From Diplonema japonicum (taxonomy: Eukaryota; Euglenozoa; Diplonemea; Diplonemida; Diplonemidae): 64,000 nucleotides of DNA. The position numbers and the translations under genes are program-made. Positions 38,464 through 49,621 of this stretch are shown here, piece after piece; position 1 is the stretch's first letter; each line of letters begins with the position of its first letter. Below the pieces are notes generated by a model. The model did no database searches and was not told the origin of the DNA. It saw nothing but the letters and a program-made list of their open reading frames with translations. The stretch lies in contig OZ025659.1 of assembly GCA_964019335.1 (NCBI GenBank), positions 682,001-746,000 on the forward strand, written 5' to 3'.

Positions 38464-40681
38464 AAAAAAAAAAAAAAAAAAAAAAGGATAACTTTTTTTT
38501 TTTTTTTTTTATTTCAAAAAAAGTTTTTTTTTTTTTTTTTCCCCTCCACTTTACGATTTCATTCGCTCCAAGATTTCTAGCTGCTGTACCTTTGAGAATG
38601 AGAACACTTTATTTTTCAGTTTTTTCTTTTTCTTTTTTTTTTTTTCCTTCTTCTTCTTTTTTTGTTTCTCAGAATTCCGGGGAAATAAAATAAAGAAAAG
38701 AAAGAGAGAGAAAAAAATGAAGAATAGGAAAAAAAAAAGAACGGAAAAAAAAAAAATATGAAAATATATATTGTGTTGCTCCTTTTTTTTAAGAATTCAT
38801 TGTTTTCTTTCCAAGAAAATAATTGCTGTTTAAATGGGAGAATTCCAGAGGCAGATGTTTCCCCCCCCCCCTTTTTTTTCTTCGACGCCTATATCTCTAA
38901 TTCATTGCACAAACCAAGTACAGATGGTGTTTTGTAGAAGATTTTCCGGAAAGGTTTTTTGTCCCGGGTTCACGGGTGAGGAATAGAGCAATTTTCTGTG
39001 TCCCCCTGGCGTAGGGGGGAGTACCAGATGTGTTTTAGAGATATGGCGCGCGATTTTTTTTTTTTTTTGTTATTGTTGCTGTTTTTCTTTTTTTTTTTAA
39101 AAAATGAAAGGTAAAAAAAAAAGAAGAAAGATCCGATGGGAGGTTTTACCTTCACTCCCTCTACCTCCATCTTTTCCCGCATTTTTTTTTCTTCCTCCTC
39201 TCTCCCTCTCCCTTTCACTTCTACAAAAAAAGAAAATAAGAAAAAAAAGAAGAAGAAGAAAACTAGCTCTTATTTGTTCCTTTATTATTATTTTATTTTA
39301 TTTTTAAATATTTACTTTTTCTTTTTTTTTTTTTTCTTTTTTGAATTGTCCGAGAGTGCTGTAAAAAAAAAAAAAAAAAAAAATTACGACAAGAAACAGG
39401 GGAAAACAACAAAAAAAGAGAATTTAAAAAAAAAAAAAAAGAAATCCCACCCCCACGACCCGCTTTTTTTTATCTATGTGATGTAATATCTGAAAAAAAA
39501 ATCTTTTTTTTTTCTCCAATGGGAAGGACGTGTGTTGTTTTAAGAAAACTTCGGTTCTTTTGGTCGGGTGTGCCAATATGTTTATCTCTGTGGTACCAAA
39601 TGTTTCAGTACTACGATTTTTGCTCTTTTTGTCGCGAGACGTGCTAGACCATATTTTTCTTTTTGAACAAAACAAAAAGAAAAAGAAAACGACCACCTCC
39701 CCTGCCCCAATTTTTTTTTTCTGTTTACTTTCCATCATGTGCCCCTAGCCTTTTTAAAAAAAAAATGAGAGAGTATGCTATATTTTCTCTTTTTCTTTTC
39801 ACCCCCCCCCCTTAGAAAAAAATGTAAAAGATCTCTTGATTTCCCTTATCCTTGAACACACTATTTATCAGGTACTAAAAAAAAAAAAAAACTTCTATTT
39901 TTCTTTTTTAAAAACACACTCTCGCCCATTTTCTTGACAAAAAAAAAATGAAACTACAAAAGAATAGCCGACGTTCCTCCATTTCCCCACCCCTGCAAAA
40001 AAGAAAAAGAGAAAATAAAAAAAACACACGCGTTCAAAATCCTTGCCTCAACTACAGCTTTAGCTCATTTTTTTTTTTTTTTGCCAGCCTTTCTTTTGGG
40101 AAAAACGAAAAAAAGAAAAAGAAAAGAAAAGGTAGTCTCTCAAAAAGAAAAAAGAGAAATGGTGCAAGAATCCGGTTTCCGAATTCTTGTAATTTGTGAT
40201 TTAAAGCGTGCGATTAAAAAACAACTGGCGTAACACTCTCCTTCTTCCCCATCCCTTCTTTTTTTTCTTTTTCTTTTTTTCTTTTTTTTTTTTTTTCGTT
40301 CACGTGGTCTCCACTTCCTCCACTCGAAGGCTTGCTTGCCCCCAGCCTGGCTGTTGCAGGATTTTTTTTCTGTTTCTTTTTTTGCAATCGACAACACGGG
40401 GACCACCGTAAAAAAAAAAAAAAAAAAAAAAAGAACAAGAACACAAAAAAAAAAAAAAAAAAAAGAAAGAAAGAAAGGGAAAGAAGAAGAAAGAACACCC
40501 AGCCCCGGTAACCAGATATCATTTGACATCATACGAACACACAAAATGGCTTGAGAGCGCGGAAGGCACCCTCACCCCCCCACCCCACCCCCTTTTTTTA
40601 CTCTCTATTTCCCTCTTTTTTATTTCCCGTCAACACCCCCTTTTTTTTTTCAATGTCAATTTCTTATGTAACTACAGGCGA
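38464..40681 (+). other. Low-complexity spacer
   Basis: About 2.2 kb dominated by A and T runs with poly-Lys and poly-Phe open frames on both strands. The end is pyrimidine-rich (CCCC then T10) and finishes ACTACAG before the next ATG. No gene or structured element is visible. Confidence 0.6.
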
Positions 40682-41206
40682 ATGGATGGGTCACCGGAGA
40701 TACTGTTTGGCTCCCCACGCCATGGTGCTGGGTCGCCAGAGGTGGTGTTGAGGAGCGAAACAGGCAGCCCTCGGGTGGAGGAGGAAGTGATGGGGCAACA
40801 CGAAGCTTCTCTGCTCTACCATGAGGATATCGTGAGCAGCATGCTAAGAGGGGTGCGCGAGTGGCAGGGCGAAGGGAGAACAAGCAGCCCCCTCTTGGCC
40901 CGGGACCTCCTCACGTGGGCACGGCATCTCGCATCTCAGTCCCGCGCCGCCCGGTCCCTCTGCACAGCACAGATAGACATGCTGCACAACCTCTACTCGG
41001 AGATCGAGGTACACGAATCGCACCTCTCCACCACTCCTACACCGCTTCTTTCTGAGCTCCGGGCTGCCGTTTCTCAAGCTGCCTTCACCATTGAGCCCGC
41101 TGACTCGACTGACGCAGTGTCGAACAAGGTACGCATTCTTGAGGGCGAGCTCCAAGGTGCGAGGGACGAGCTCGCAGAGTTGCGACATTTGCTGAACAGG
41201 CGATGA
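40682..41206 (+). CDS. Small helical protein of unknown function
   Basis: A 174-residue protein starting at an ATG 4 nt after ACTACAG. The first 35 residues repeat G-S-P motifs (MDGSPEILFGSPRHGAGSPE), possible proline-directed phosphorylation sites. The rest is helical, with LTWARHLASQSRAARSLCTA and a C-terminal coiled coil (KVRILEGELQGARDELAELR). I do not recognise the family. Size and layout would fit a small subunit of a cytoskeletal or kinetochore assembly, but that is only a guess. Only 142 nt separate its stop from the J-domain gene. Confidence 0.65.
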   Translation: MDGSPEILFGSPRHGAGSPEVVLRSETGSPRVEEEVMGQHEASLLYHEDIVSSMLRGVREWQGEGRTSSPLLARDLLTWARHLASQSRAARSLCTAQIDMLHNLYSEIEVHESHLSTTPTPLLSELRAAVSQAAFTIEPADSTDAVSNKVRILEGELQGARDELAELRHLLNRR

Positions 41207-41348
41207 AATTACGGAGGAAGGGTGAAAAAATGTACTTTTTTTTTTTGTATTGTTCTTATATTTTTTTTTTTTGTGTTTTTTTTTTGTGTGTTTCTTTGTT
41301 TAAGTCCTCCCTGTCCCTGTAGAAAAAAAGAGAGAAAAAATAATAATA

Positions 41349-42656
41349 ATGACTGCAGTGCGTGATCATTATGAGGTGCTCGGTGTGCTGCACAATGCAC
41401 GGCAGGAGGACATCAAAAAGGCTTACAAGAAAGCGGCCTTCAAACACCACCCCGACAAGAACCCCAATGGGGAGTCCATGTTCAAGAAGGTGGCCGATGC
41501 CTACGCCGTGCTGGGCAGCCCCGACCAGCGAAGGAAGTACGACACAAGGCTGGAGGCAGACAGGTTCAAAGGGTGCAAGCCGAAACAGCAACAACAGCAA
41601 CGGGGCAGCGACTGGTACCAGCATTTCAGACCGCAAGGAGAACCGGCGCAAGCGTTTAAGCGACAGCACACATCAGAAGCGCAGGAGAAGCTTTACGAGG
41701 AGATGCTGCGAAGGCGGCGGGAAAAGGAGAGGGAAGAAAAACGACACGCGCAGGAATTTCAAAAACAAGGAATGCAATTTTCAGAATGGTACAAGAGGAA
41801 ATATGCTGAAGCAGAGCAAGCCCTCAAGAAGGCGAAGAACGCCGCACCACAGGCACAGGCACAGGCACAGGCTTCACCACGAAGAGCACACTCCACACCA
41901 CCACCATCAACGCCTGCTACACCAGTCACACCATCGACAATAAGGAGGCAGAGGGCGAAGGACTTCAAGGACAAGGAGGCGAGACGGCAGAAAAAGAAAC
42001 AACAAGCAGAAGAGACCGAAAGGGTTCAAAGGGAAGCTGTAGACAAGGCAGAAAAGGTGGTGCAAGATGTGCGGAGGCAAAAAGAAGAGCTCCGAAAGGA
42101 AAAACAACTGCACAGGCAGAAACACGACGACCACGTTGAAAGAATGAACATTAGACAGCTTCGTGAGCAGCGCTTAAGGGAGGCGGAAGAAGAGGTTGCC
42201 AAGGCTGAGCGACGGATGGAGGAGCTGCAGCGTCGGCAACAGGAAGAGAAGGAAGAAATTGAAAAATTAAGAAAGGCGCGGGAGGAAGCTGCAAAACGAG
42301 AGGAAGACGAGCACAGAAGAAAGCTTCAGAAGATCAGCGAGAATGTAAGAGCGCAGCAAAGACTGTCAGAGGAGCACGCACGGGGACAGCTCAAGAAGAT
42401 GGTATCAGATGCCTCGCAGGAGTCCCGCTGCTTTCGCCAACACATGCAAGTAAAAAAGAAAAAAGTAGAAGAGCAAGAGCAACAGTACAACAATGACCCT
42501 CTTGATGAAGAAGAGCGCATCCTCATGGCTAAGCTCGAGGCTGTTCGTCAGGCTAAACGGGAGGGGCGATTCCCTACCTCTCCTCCTAAGAACGCAGCAC
42601 CATTCCCTCGTGTTTTGTCTCCCATCAGCCATCCCAGAACCCCTAAGAGGGAATAG
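41349..42656 (+). CDS. J-domain (DnaJ) protein with long coiled coil
   Basis: A 435-residue single-exon protein. Residues 6-70 form a J domain ([23 protein letters not shown] at 34-36, then [16 protein letters not shown]), which would stimulate an Hsp70 ATPase. There is no Gly/Phe or Cys-rich zinc region, so it is a class C (DNAJC) protein. From about 110 to 390 it is a charged coiled coil of Glu/Lys/Arg/Gln repeats, broken by an Ala-Gln/Pro stretch near 170. The arrangement resembles DNAJC proteins tethered to RNA-processing or cytoskeletal complexes; the specific target is unknown. The ATG follows an AAATAATAATA leader downstream of a CCCTGTAG acceptor-like site. Confidence 0.9.
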   Translation: MTAVRDHYEVLGVLHNARQEDIKKAYKKAAFKHHPDKNPNGESMFKKVADAYAVLGSPDQRRKYDTRLEADRFKGCKPKQQQQQRGSDWYQHFRPQGEPAQAFKRQHTSEAQEKLYEEMLRRRREKEREEKRHAQEFQKQGMQFSEWYKRKYAEAEQALKKAKNAAPQAQAQAQASPRRAHSTPPPSTPATPVTPSTIRRQRAKDFKDKEARRQKKKQQAEETERVQREAVDKAEKVVQDVRRQKEELRKEKQLHRQKHDDHVERMNIRQLREQRLREAEEEVAKAERRMEELQRRQQEEKEEIEKLRKAREEAAKREEDEHRRKLQKISENVRAQQRLSEEHARGQLKKMVSDASQESRCFRQHMQVKKKKVEEQEQQYNNDPLDEEERILMAKLEAVRQAKREGRFPTSPPKNAAPFPRVLSPISHPRTPKRE

Positions 42657-43788
42657 TGATCCTCCTTTTTTATTTTTTTTTATTTTTTTTTTTAATAAAG
42701 ACTGTGTTAATGATTTTCTTTTTTTCTTTTACTCGCTTTGTTCTTTGTTTCCTAAAGATTAGTTTTTTTTTCCTTTTTTTTTTCTTATTGTATTGCTTTT
42801 TTTTCCCTTTTTTTTTTCCCTGTTGAATATAGGGAGAATTAGAGGATTTAAAAAAAAAAAGAAAGTGTAGGAGGGAAGGATAAGAGAGGGAAAATCACTT
42901 TTTTTTTGTTGTTTTTTTTTTTGTTGTTTCCCCCTTCCCTCAACACTTATTTTTTATTGTAGAGACAAGGGGGACGTTCCAAGACTGGAACCTCCTTTAT
43001 CTCATCTCTTTTATTTCTTCTTTTTTTTTTTTCTATTATCTTTTTTTTTTTTCTCTCTCCACCTCACCAGTTCGTGGAAAAATTTAGATTTAGTTTTGAA
43101 GACCTTTTGAGGTTTGTTATTTTTCTTTATGGCAGGGGGTTGAAAACCTTGCCCTCAGCATAGTTCGATTTATTGTGTTTTTTTTTTTTTAAACTTTTTC
43201 CTGCTACTCTTCACAAGCAAAATAAAGTGTAGGCACGAAAATGCAAACCCTTTTACCTTGTGGAGAATAGAATTAAAGAAATGCGCCCTTTCCCCCCATT
43301 CTCTTATACTTTTTTTTTTTAAGCTATGGACCTTCAGTTTTTCTTTTTCTTTTCCTTAATAGACTTGCTTCTTCTTTTTTTTTTTTTTTTTTTCATTGAG
43401 TGCTATTGAAAAGTCGCACTCCCAGTTTTCATCTCTCTCTTGTGGGGTGCCGGTCAGCGCGATGTATCTAAAGTCCGCCATAGGCCCGTCACACACATCC
43501 CCCCCACCATTACCCGCATTTTTTTTTTTTTTGGCAGCTCGGCCGGTGAGCGCAAAAACGCATACCTTAAAAGAACAGTTTTTTTTTTTTTTTTTCATTT
43601 ACACCTTTGCTTTCTCTCCCTTTCCTGCCTTGGTCATATTTTTTATGCTTCCCCCCAAAACTCCTCTCCTTGTGATTTTTTTCTTCTTCTTTTTTTTTTT
43701 TTTTTGTTTTTGTTTTCTTATGTTGATATGGGTGATGACAGACAATTGTTTTTTTTTTCTTTTTTTTCTTGCATGGGTACTGCAAAGG

Positions 43789-43823
<35 letters not shown>

Positions 43824-43915
43824 CAAAACACTGTTTTTTCTCTCTTTTTCTTCATCATACTCTTCTTTCTGTTTGCTCTCTTGACGCTTCCCTCAATGCC
43901 AACCACAGACACAAC
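42657..43915 (+). other. T-rich spacer ending in strong acceptor-like tract
   Basis: About 1.26 kb of T runs with short A runs, including a 33-nt A run (43789-43821). The 43832-43908 stretch is a long C/T tract ending CCACAG, 7 nt before the PARP start codon. No coding frame of normal composition is seen on either strand. Confidence 0.6.
43832..43908 (+). promoter_or_regulatory. Polypyrimidine tract and CACAG acceptor-like site before PARP
   Basis: A pyrimidine-dominated stretch ends ACCACAG; the ATG of PARP lies 7 nt downstream. This fits a 3' splice site, either trans or of a 5'UTR intron. Confidence 0.45.
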
Positions 43916-46270
43916 ATGGCAGAGCCGGAGTACACAGGGAACTTCAAGGTGGAGTATGCCAAGTCAGCGAAGGGCAAGTGCTTTGCATGCAAGCAGCAGG
44001 TGGACAAGGACGCCCTACGCATAGGCGCCATCATACAAAGCACGAAGTTCGACGGCACGTACCCCCAGTGGCACCACGAGACCTGCTTCGAGGACACATG
44101 GATGCCCAAGAACCCAGGCTTGTTCACAAGCAGCTTAAAGGTAAGCGGCATGAACGAAATCCGCTTCGAGGACCAAAAGAAGGTGCAGAAGCTGATCAAG
44201 ACACAAGGGGACGAGGAAGAGGGCGACGCGTCCATGGAGGAGGAGACAGAGCTCGACAAGGAAATTGCCGAAGAGTCCAAAAAACTGTGGGAGATCAAAA
44301 CCAGCTTGAAGCACCTCACCAACAAGCAGATGAAGGACCTCCTCGAGCACAACAACCAGCCCCATGCCGGCAAGATCTTCGGCGGTGCAGTGTGCTTGGA
44401 ACGAATCGCAGACGGCATGCTCTTCGGTGCCCTTCCCAAGTGCGACGAGTGCGAGGACGGCGACTTCCGCTTCTCCAGTGGCGAGTACAAGTGCACAGGC
44501 AACATTGACGCCTACACAAAATGCACCAACATCCTGAAAGACATCTCACGCACCCCTTGGAAGATCCCATCCTCACTCAAACAGGAAGACGGTCTCAAAG
44601 GCTACAAGTACAAGAAGCCCAAGAAAGACAAGATCACTGAAGTCCTCGAGGTCGAGAAACGCAAGCGCGACAGTGACAGTGACACGGAACGGGACTCCGC
44701 CTACGCCTCATCAGAAGACGAGGACGCCAAAAAGAAGAAAATTGAGAAGTTGAAGAAGGCCATCAAGAAGCCAAAGAAGGGCTGTTTCGCAGGGCTGCGG
44801 ATCGGGTCTGCCGGGAAGCTGAAGTTGCACACAGTAGACAAGCTGAAGAAGATCGTCGAAACCAACAACGGGACCTTCTCTAAGACAGCGGCCTGCGACT
44901 ACATGGTGACGACGGAAACAGAGGCGGATAGCGGAAAGAAGAAGGTACAGGAGGCAATCAACAACAACACCCCTCTTGTTTCTGAGGAATGGGTCACAGT
45001 GGCCGTGCGTGATGGGAAGATCCCCATGGGCGACGACCTCGAAGAGGTGTGCATCGAGAACATGCCTGAGGAGTCGGAACGGGACAAACGAAAGAGGCTT
45101 GCAGAAGAGGCGGAGATCGAGTACAGGAAGAAGGAGCTGGATAACGAGATGGAAGAGAACTACACAGAAGCGACCAGAGCCCCTGTCGGTGGGAAGACTA
45201 AGGTGAAAGTCAAAGGCGGCGCCGCAGTAGAACTCGACTCGGGCCTTGTAGAAACAGGCCATGTGATGACAGAAGGGAAGGAAATCTACGCTGTAACCAT
45301 GAACAGGGTCGACATTTCAACAGGAAGGAACAGCTACTACATCCTCCAGCTCATTGTGCACGAAGACAAGAAACAGTGGTCCGTGTTCAGAAAATGGGGC
45401 AAAGTGGGGACAACCATCGGCGACAAGAAGCTCGAGAGCTTCCCTGTTCTGTCGACTGCGAAGAGGGACTTCTGCAAGCAATTCAGCGACAAGACAGGCA
45501 ACACTTGGGAGGAGTACATCGACGGAGACTTTGAAAAGAAGCCTGGCCTCATGGAGGTTATCGACATCGACTATGGTGACGAGGAGAAGATGCGCAACCA
45601 AAAGGAAAACAACGAAAAAGAGTACAAGGGCGACCTGCACGCAACGACACAGGAGTTGATAAGGAACATCTTCGACATCCGGGCGATGGAGGACTGCCTG
45701 CTGGAGATGGAGATCGACACCAACAAGATGCCGCTAGGGAACCTCTCGAAGACCACGCTTAAGAAAGGCCTGCAGGCACTGACCGCCATACAGGACTTCC
45801 TGAAGAACAACCCTGACATCGAAGACCTCGACGACAACGAACGTAGAAAAGTAGAGGCAAGGCTCGTAGGACTGTCAAACCAGTTCTACACAAAGGTCCC
45901 CTTATCGAATGAGGGTGGTCCCGAACCGCTAGACACCATGGAAAAGGTGAAAGCGAAGAACACATTAGTGTCCAACTTGCTCGAGCTAGAGATTGCCACG
46001 AACCTCATGGAAGGCGTCGACGACGACACGCACCCCATCGACCACCACTACAGCAATCTAAAGTGCGACTTCAAGGTGGTCCCCAAGAAGTCTAAAACCT
46101 TCAAGACTATCTACAAATACCTCCAAAACACCCACGCCACTACCCACGATATGTACACCTTGGAACTCGAGGCCCTGTGGGAAATCGACAGGGAGGACGA
46201 GGCGGAGAGGTTCGAGAAGTTCGAAAACGACGACAACAGGAAGCTATTGTGGCACGGGTATGATATTCTT

Positions 46271-46311
<41 letters not shown>

Positions 46312-46828
46312 TCACGTATCACCAACTGGGGTGGTATCCTCTCCCAAGGGCTCAGGATCGCACCCCCTGAAGCGCCCACCACCGGGTACATGTTCGGGAA
46401 GGGTGTGTACTTCGCTGATATGTCTTCGAAGTCCGCGAAGTATGTATTTAGTAAACCATGTTCTCACCCCTCCATTTCCTCACAGCTATTGTTACACGAC
46501 ATCTGAAAAATCGACTGGTGTGTTGGTGTTGTGTGAAGTCGCGCTTGGGAAGATGATGGAGTGCACGGAGGCAACCTACGTCGAGAAGCTTCCGAAGGGG
46601 AAGCTCAGCTGCTTCGGGAAGGGACGCATCGCACCGAACCCCAAGGGGGACGTTGTGATGGACAACGGCACCGTGATCCCCTGCGGGAAGCCCAAGGATG
46701 TCATGAGCAGCGAGGACACCTCCCTGCAGTACAACGAGTTCATCGTGTACGACGTCAACCAGGTGCGCATGAAGTACCTCCTTCAGGTGAAGTTTCACTA
46801 CAACAAGGAATGCGGTACCTTCTTCTAG
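43916..46828 (+). CDS. PARP1: Poly(ADP-ribose) polymerase, PARP1-type
   Basis: Exons 43916-46257, 46311-46439 and 46486-46828 give 937 residues. It would add poly-ADP-ribose to itself and chromatin proteins at DNA breaks. Order: one PARP zinc finger (C22, C25, H53 or H54, C57), PADR1 with zinc ligands near 175-203, BRCT (about 286-372), WGR (about 458-532), helical regulatory domain (about 575-738) and ART domain. The H-Y-E triad is kept: His in LLWHG (780), Tyr in GKGVYFAD (about 814) and Glu in YNEFIVYD (about 908). Intron 1 (53 nt, 38 of them A) splits the Gly codon after the catalytic His; intron 2 is 46 nt. Human PARP1 has three zinc fingers, so one is absent. Confidence 0.95.
46258..46310 (+). 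other. Intron with 38-nt poly(A) tract in PARP active site
   Basis: GTATGATATTCTTC followed by A38 and the acceptor G (46310). Splicing joins LLWHG to [13 protein letters not shown] exactly as in the family. No pyrimidine tract precedes the AG. Confidence 0.85.
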
Positions 46829-47128
46829 AGTGCGGCGCTTGCGTTACGCAAAAAAAAAAAAAAAAAAGAAGGAAAAAAAAAAAAAAAAGAAAACACAATT
46901 TTTCCCAATTTACTTTTTTTTTTTTTTCCCCTCTTTTTTTTTTTCTCTTTTTTCGTCCGACGTCCCGCCGTATATCTTCTATCCTTTTGGTAGTGTGTCT
47001 CGATTTTTTTCTTAAGTTTCTTTTCTTTTTCAATCGTTTTCCTCCCACTTCTAGATTGCTCTTTAAAAAAAAAAATCTTTTTCACGTATTGCAACCCTAA
47101 GCTACCGCAGGTATCAAAAGTAGTAAAC
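46829..47128 (+). other. Low-complexity spacer
   Basis: 300 nt of A and T runs between PARP and UGPase. It ends CTACCGCAG at 47110, 18 nt before the next ATG. Nothing else is seen. Confidence 0.6.
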
Positions 47129-48890
47129 ATGGGCTGTTCGGAGAGTAAGGAGGCGCCGGTATGTTACTTTCGATTGTTTGTTCAAACCCAAAAACCATCC
47201 AGAAGAAGCAACCTGTGAAGCAGGAGGCTAAGCCCAAGGCTGAGCCCAAGACGGAGGAGCCCAAGAAGGCTGAGGAACCCAAGGCTGAGGAGCCGAAGGT
47301 CGAAGAGAAGAAAGAAGAAGCGGCTGAGGAGAAGAAAGAAGAGACCCCGGCGCCGGCAGCGCAGGAGAAGAAAGAGGAGAAGAAGGAAGAGAAGAAGGAG
47401 GAAGTACCCAAGGTCAAGGCTGACATGAGGCAGCAGGTGCTGCTCCGTATGGAAATGGCGCTCATCACTGGTGACATCTCGAAGGCGTGCATTGACGCCT
47501 TCAAGGTGCAGTACGATGCCCTCGTCGGTGGCGACACTGGTCTCATCGCTGAGGCAGACATCGCGGCCGCTGACGAAGTTGAGAACCTCCAGCAGCTCGA
47601 CGCGACCGAGATGTCCGAGGTCGCTGAGCTCCTCAACAAGACCGTCATCCTCAAGCTCAACGGTGGCCTCGGAACAGGCATGGGCCTCAGCAAAGCAAAG
47701 TCCCTCCTCGAGGTCCGCGACGGTGAGAAGTTCCTTGACTTCATCGTGAAGCAGATGGAGCACTTGCAGAAGGACTCCAAGGATGTCACCTTCATGCTGA
47801 TGAACTCTTTCAGCACCAGTGGCGACACGAGGGCCCACCTGAGGGAGAAGACTGACATCCAGCACATCATGCAGAACAAGGTCCTGAAGATCAACCAGGA
47901 GACCCTGGGGGTATGTCGCAAATTTTGACAACTACGAAATTTCAAACAGCCTGCGAAACACAAGACAGAGGCGCTGAACTGGTGCCCCCCCGGACATGGT
48001 GACGTGTACGCCGCCCTTCTGGGCAGCGGCAAGGTATCTAGGTCATTCATAGTCAAAAACCACCGCAGCTTCAAGAGCTCATCGACGCCGGTAAGAAGTA
48101 CATCTTCATCTCCAACAGCGACAACCTTGGCGCCACAATCAACCCTGCTATCCTCAGGAACCTTGCCGAGGGCGACAAGGACTTCATCATGGAGGTGTGC
48201 GAGAGGACTGAGGCTGACAAGAAGGGCGGCCACCTTGCGAAGAAGGGCGACGGCCTCGTGCTCAGGGAGAGCGCGCAGTGCCCCAAGGACGACGAGGCCG
48301 AGTTCCAGAACGTCTCGAAGCACAAGTACTTCAACACGAACAACATCTGGCTGAAGATCCCTGCCTTGAAGGCGAAGATGGAGGAGAACGGCGATGTGAT
48401 GAAGCTTCCTCTCATCAGGAACTCGAAGACTGTGGACCCTGTTGACAAGGAGTCCGAGAAGGTGTACCAGCTGGAGTCCGCAATGGGTGCGGCAATCGAG
48501 ACCTTCGGGGAGAAGGCCAAGGCAGTGTGTGTTGACAGGAGCCGTTTCGCCCCTGTGAAGACTTGCAACGACCTTCTGTCCCTGAGGAGTGACGCTTACG
48601 AAAAGACTGCGGACAACACCCTTGTCCTTGTGGCATCCAGGAACGGCATCCCCCCCACCGTCGTCCTGGGCGACAACTACAAGATGGTTGCTGGCTTCGA
48701 GGAACTTATCTGCAACGGTGAAGCCATCCCGTCTCTGAAGGAGTGCGACAAGCTGGTGGTGAACGGTACCTGCCCTCTGAAATTCTCCCCTGGGACTACT
48801 TTCAAGGGTGAGGTGACCATCAATGTGGGTGAGGGGTCCGAGACCAAGACGCTTCCTGCGGGTGAGCACACCGGTGAGGTGAACATCTGA
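47129..48890 (+). CDS. UGP2: UDP-glucose pyrophosphorylase with N-terminal acylation exon
   Basis: Exons 47129-47158, 47203-47910, 47950-48033 and 48069-48890 give 547 residues. The enzyme makes UDP-glucose from UTP and glucose-1-phosphate. Exon 1 encodes only MGCSESKEAP, a strong N-myristoylation (Gly2, Ser6, Lys7) plus Cys3 palmitoylation signal. Residues 11-75 are a Lys/Glu/Pro linker. The catalytic part begins near 78: KLNGGLGTGMGLSKAK (nucleotide loop), NSFSTSGDT, ALNWCPPGHGDVYAALLGSG and FISNSDNLGA. The introns (44, 39, 35 nt) are phase 0 and their removal rebuilds these blocks. The C-terminal beta-helix is present. UGPases are usually soluble, so membrane anchoring is unusual. Confidence 0.93.
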
Positions 48891-49621
48891 GCCTGAAGGC
48901 TCTGTTCGAGGTTTAGTGTGTATTTTTATTATTACTGTTTTCTTATTTTATCCATGTATCTCCCATCTCCCCGATTTGTAACCCCGGACACTGCATCTTG
49001 GGACCTCAACTGGATGCAATCCGACCCGCTTTATCGACCTTCAAAAAAATAACCTAAGCAGATGCTGTATTCAGTGACGCTTGGTATTCTTTTTATTTTT
49101 TATTTTCTTGAAGTTCTTCCTCCCTTTGCTCCGCTCATTTCCCCCCTCATATTATTGTGTTTTTTTTCTTTAATCTCAGTGTTCCTCTGTTTTTTTTTTT
49201 TTTTTTTAACCTTTCTTTCTTTTTTCTTCTTGTCTTTTTTCTCTTTCTTTCCTCGGTTATTTTTGTCTTTTCATGTCTCCTTGGAAAAAAAAAAGAAAGA
49301 AAGAAAAGCAAGAGAAAAGAAAGGATCATGCAACGTACTTAAAAAAAGAAAAAAAAATAATAATTACCTCACTCCTTTACCCCCCCCATTCTTGGGTCCC
49401 TCAGTTACCTTATTCTTTCCAACCCCTCTCCCTGCCCTTTTAAAAAGGGCCCATTAGAAAAATGAACAATGAAAAAAAGTGACACTGCACATTGGCCGGA
49501 TCCGGCTAAAGGCACGTCATCACTCCCGCTTATTCCCCCTCCCACTATTTTTTATTTTTTTTGAATGGGTTGTTTTATCAAACAAGTCACAAAAGATTTA
49601 CTTAGGTTAACACAAAGCACA
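48891..49621 (+). other. T-rich spacer
   Basis: About 730 nt, T-rich with purine runs. There is an in-frame upstream ATG at 49565 and an acceptor-like CTTAG at 49605, 16 nt before the start chosen for the kinase gene. No other feature is seen. Confidence 0.55.

Noticed and set aside
38970-40544. Several 60-130-codon frames on both strands
   Set aside because: All are poly-Lys, poly-Phe or Ser/Pro translations of homopolymers.
49565-49621. Extended start of the SRPK-like kinase (MGCFIKQ...)
   Set aside because: A CTTAG acceptor-like site at 49605 lies between it and the ATG at 49622, which has the A-rich context of other starts. Kept only as an alternative.
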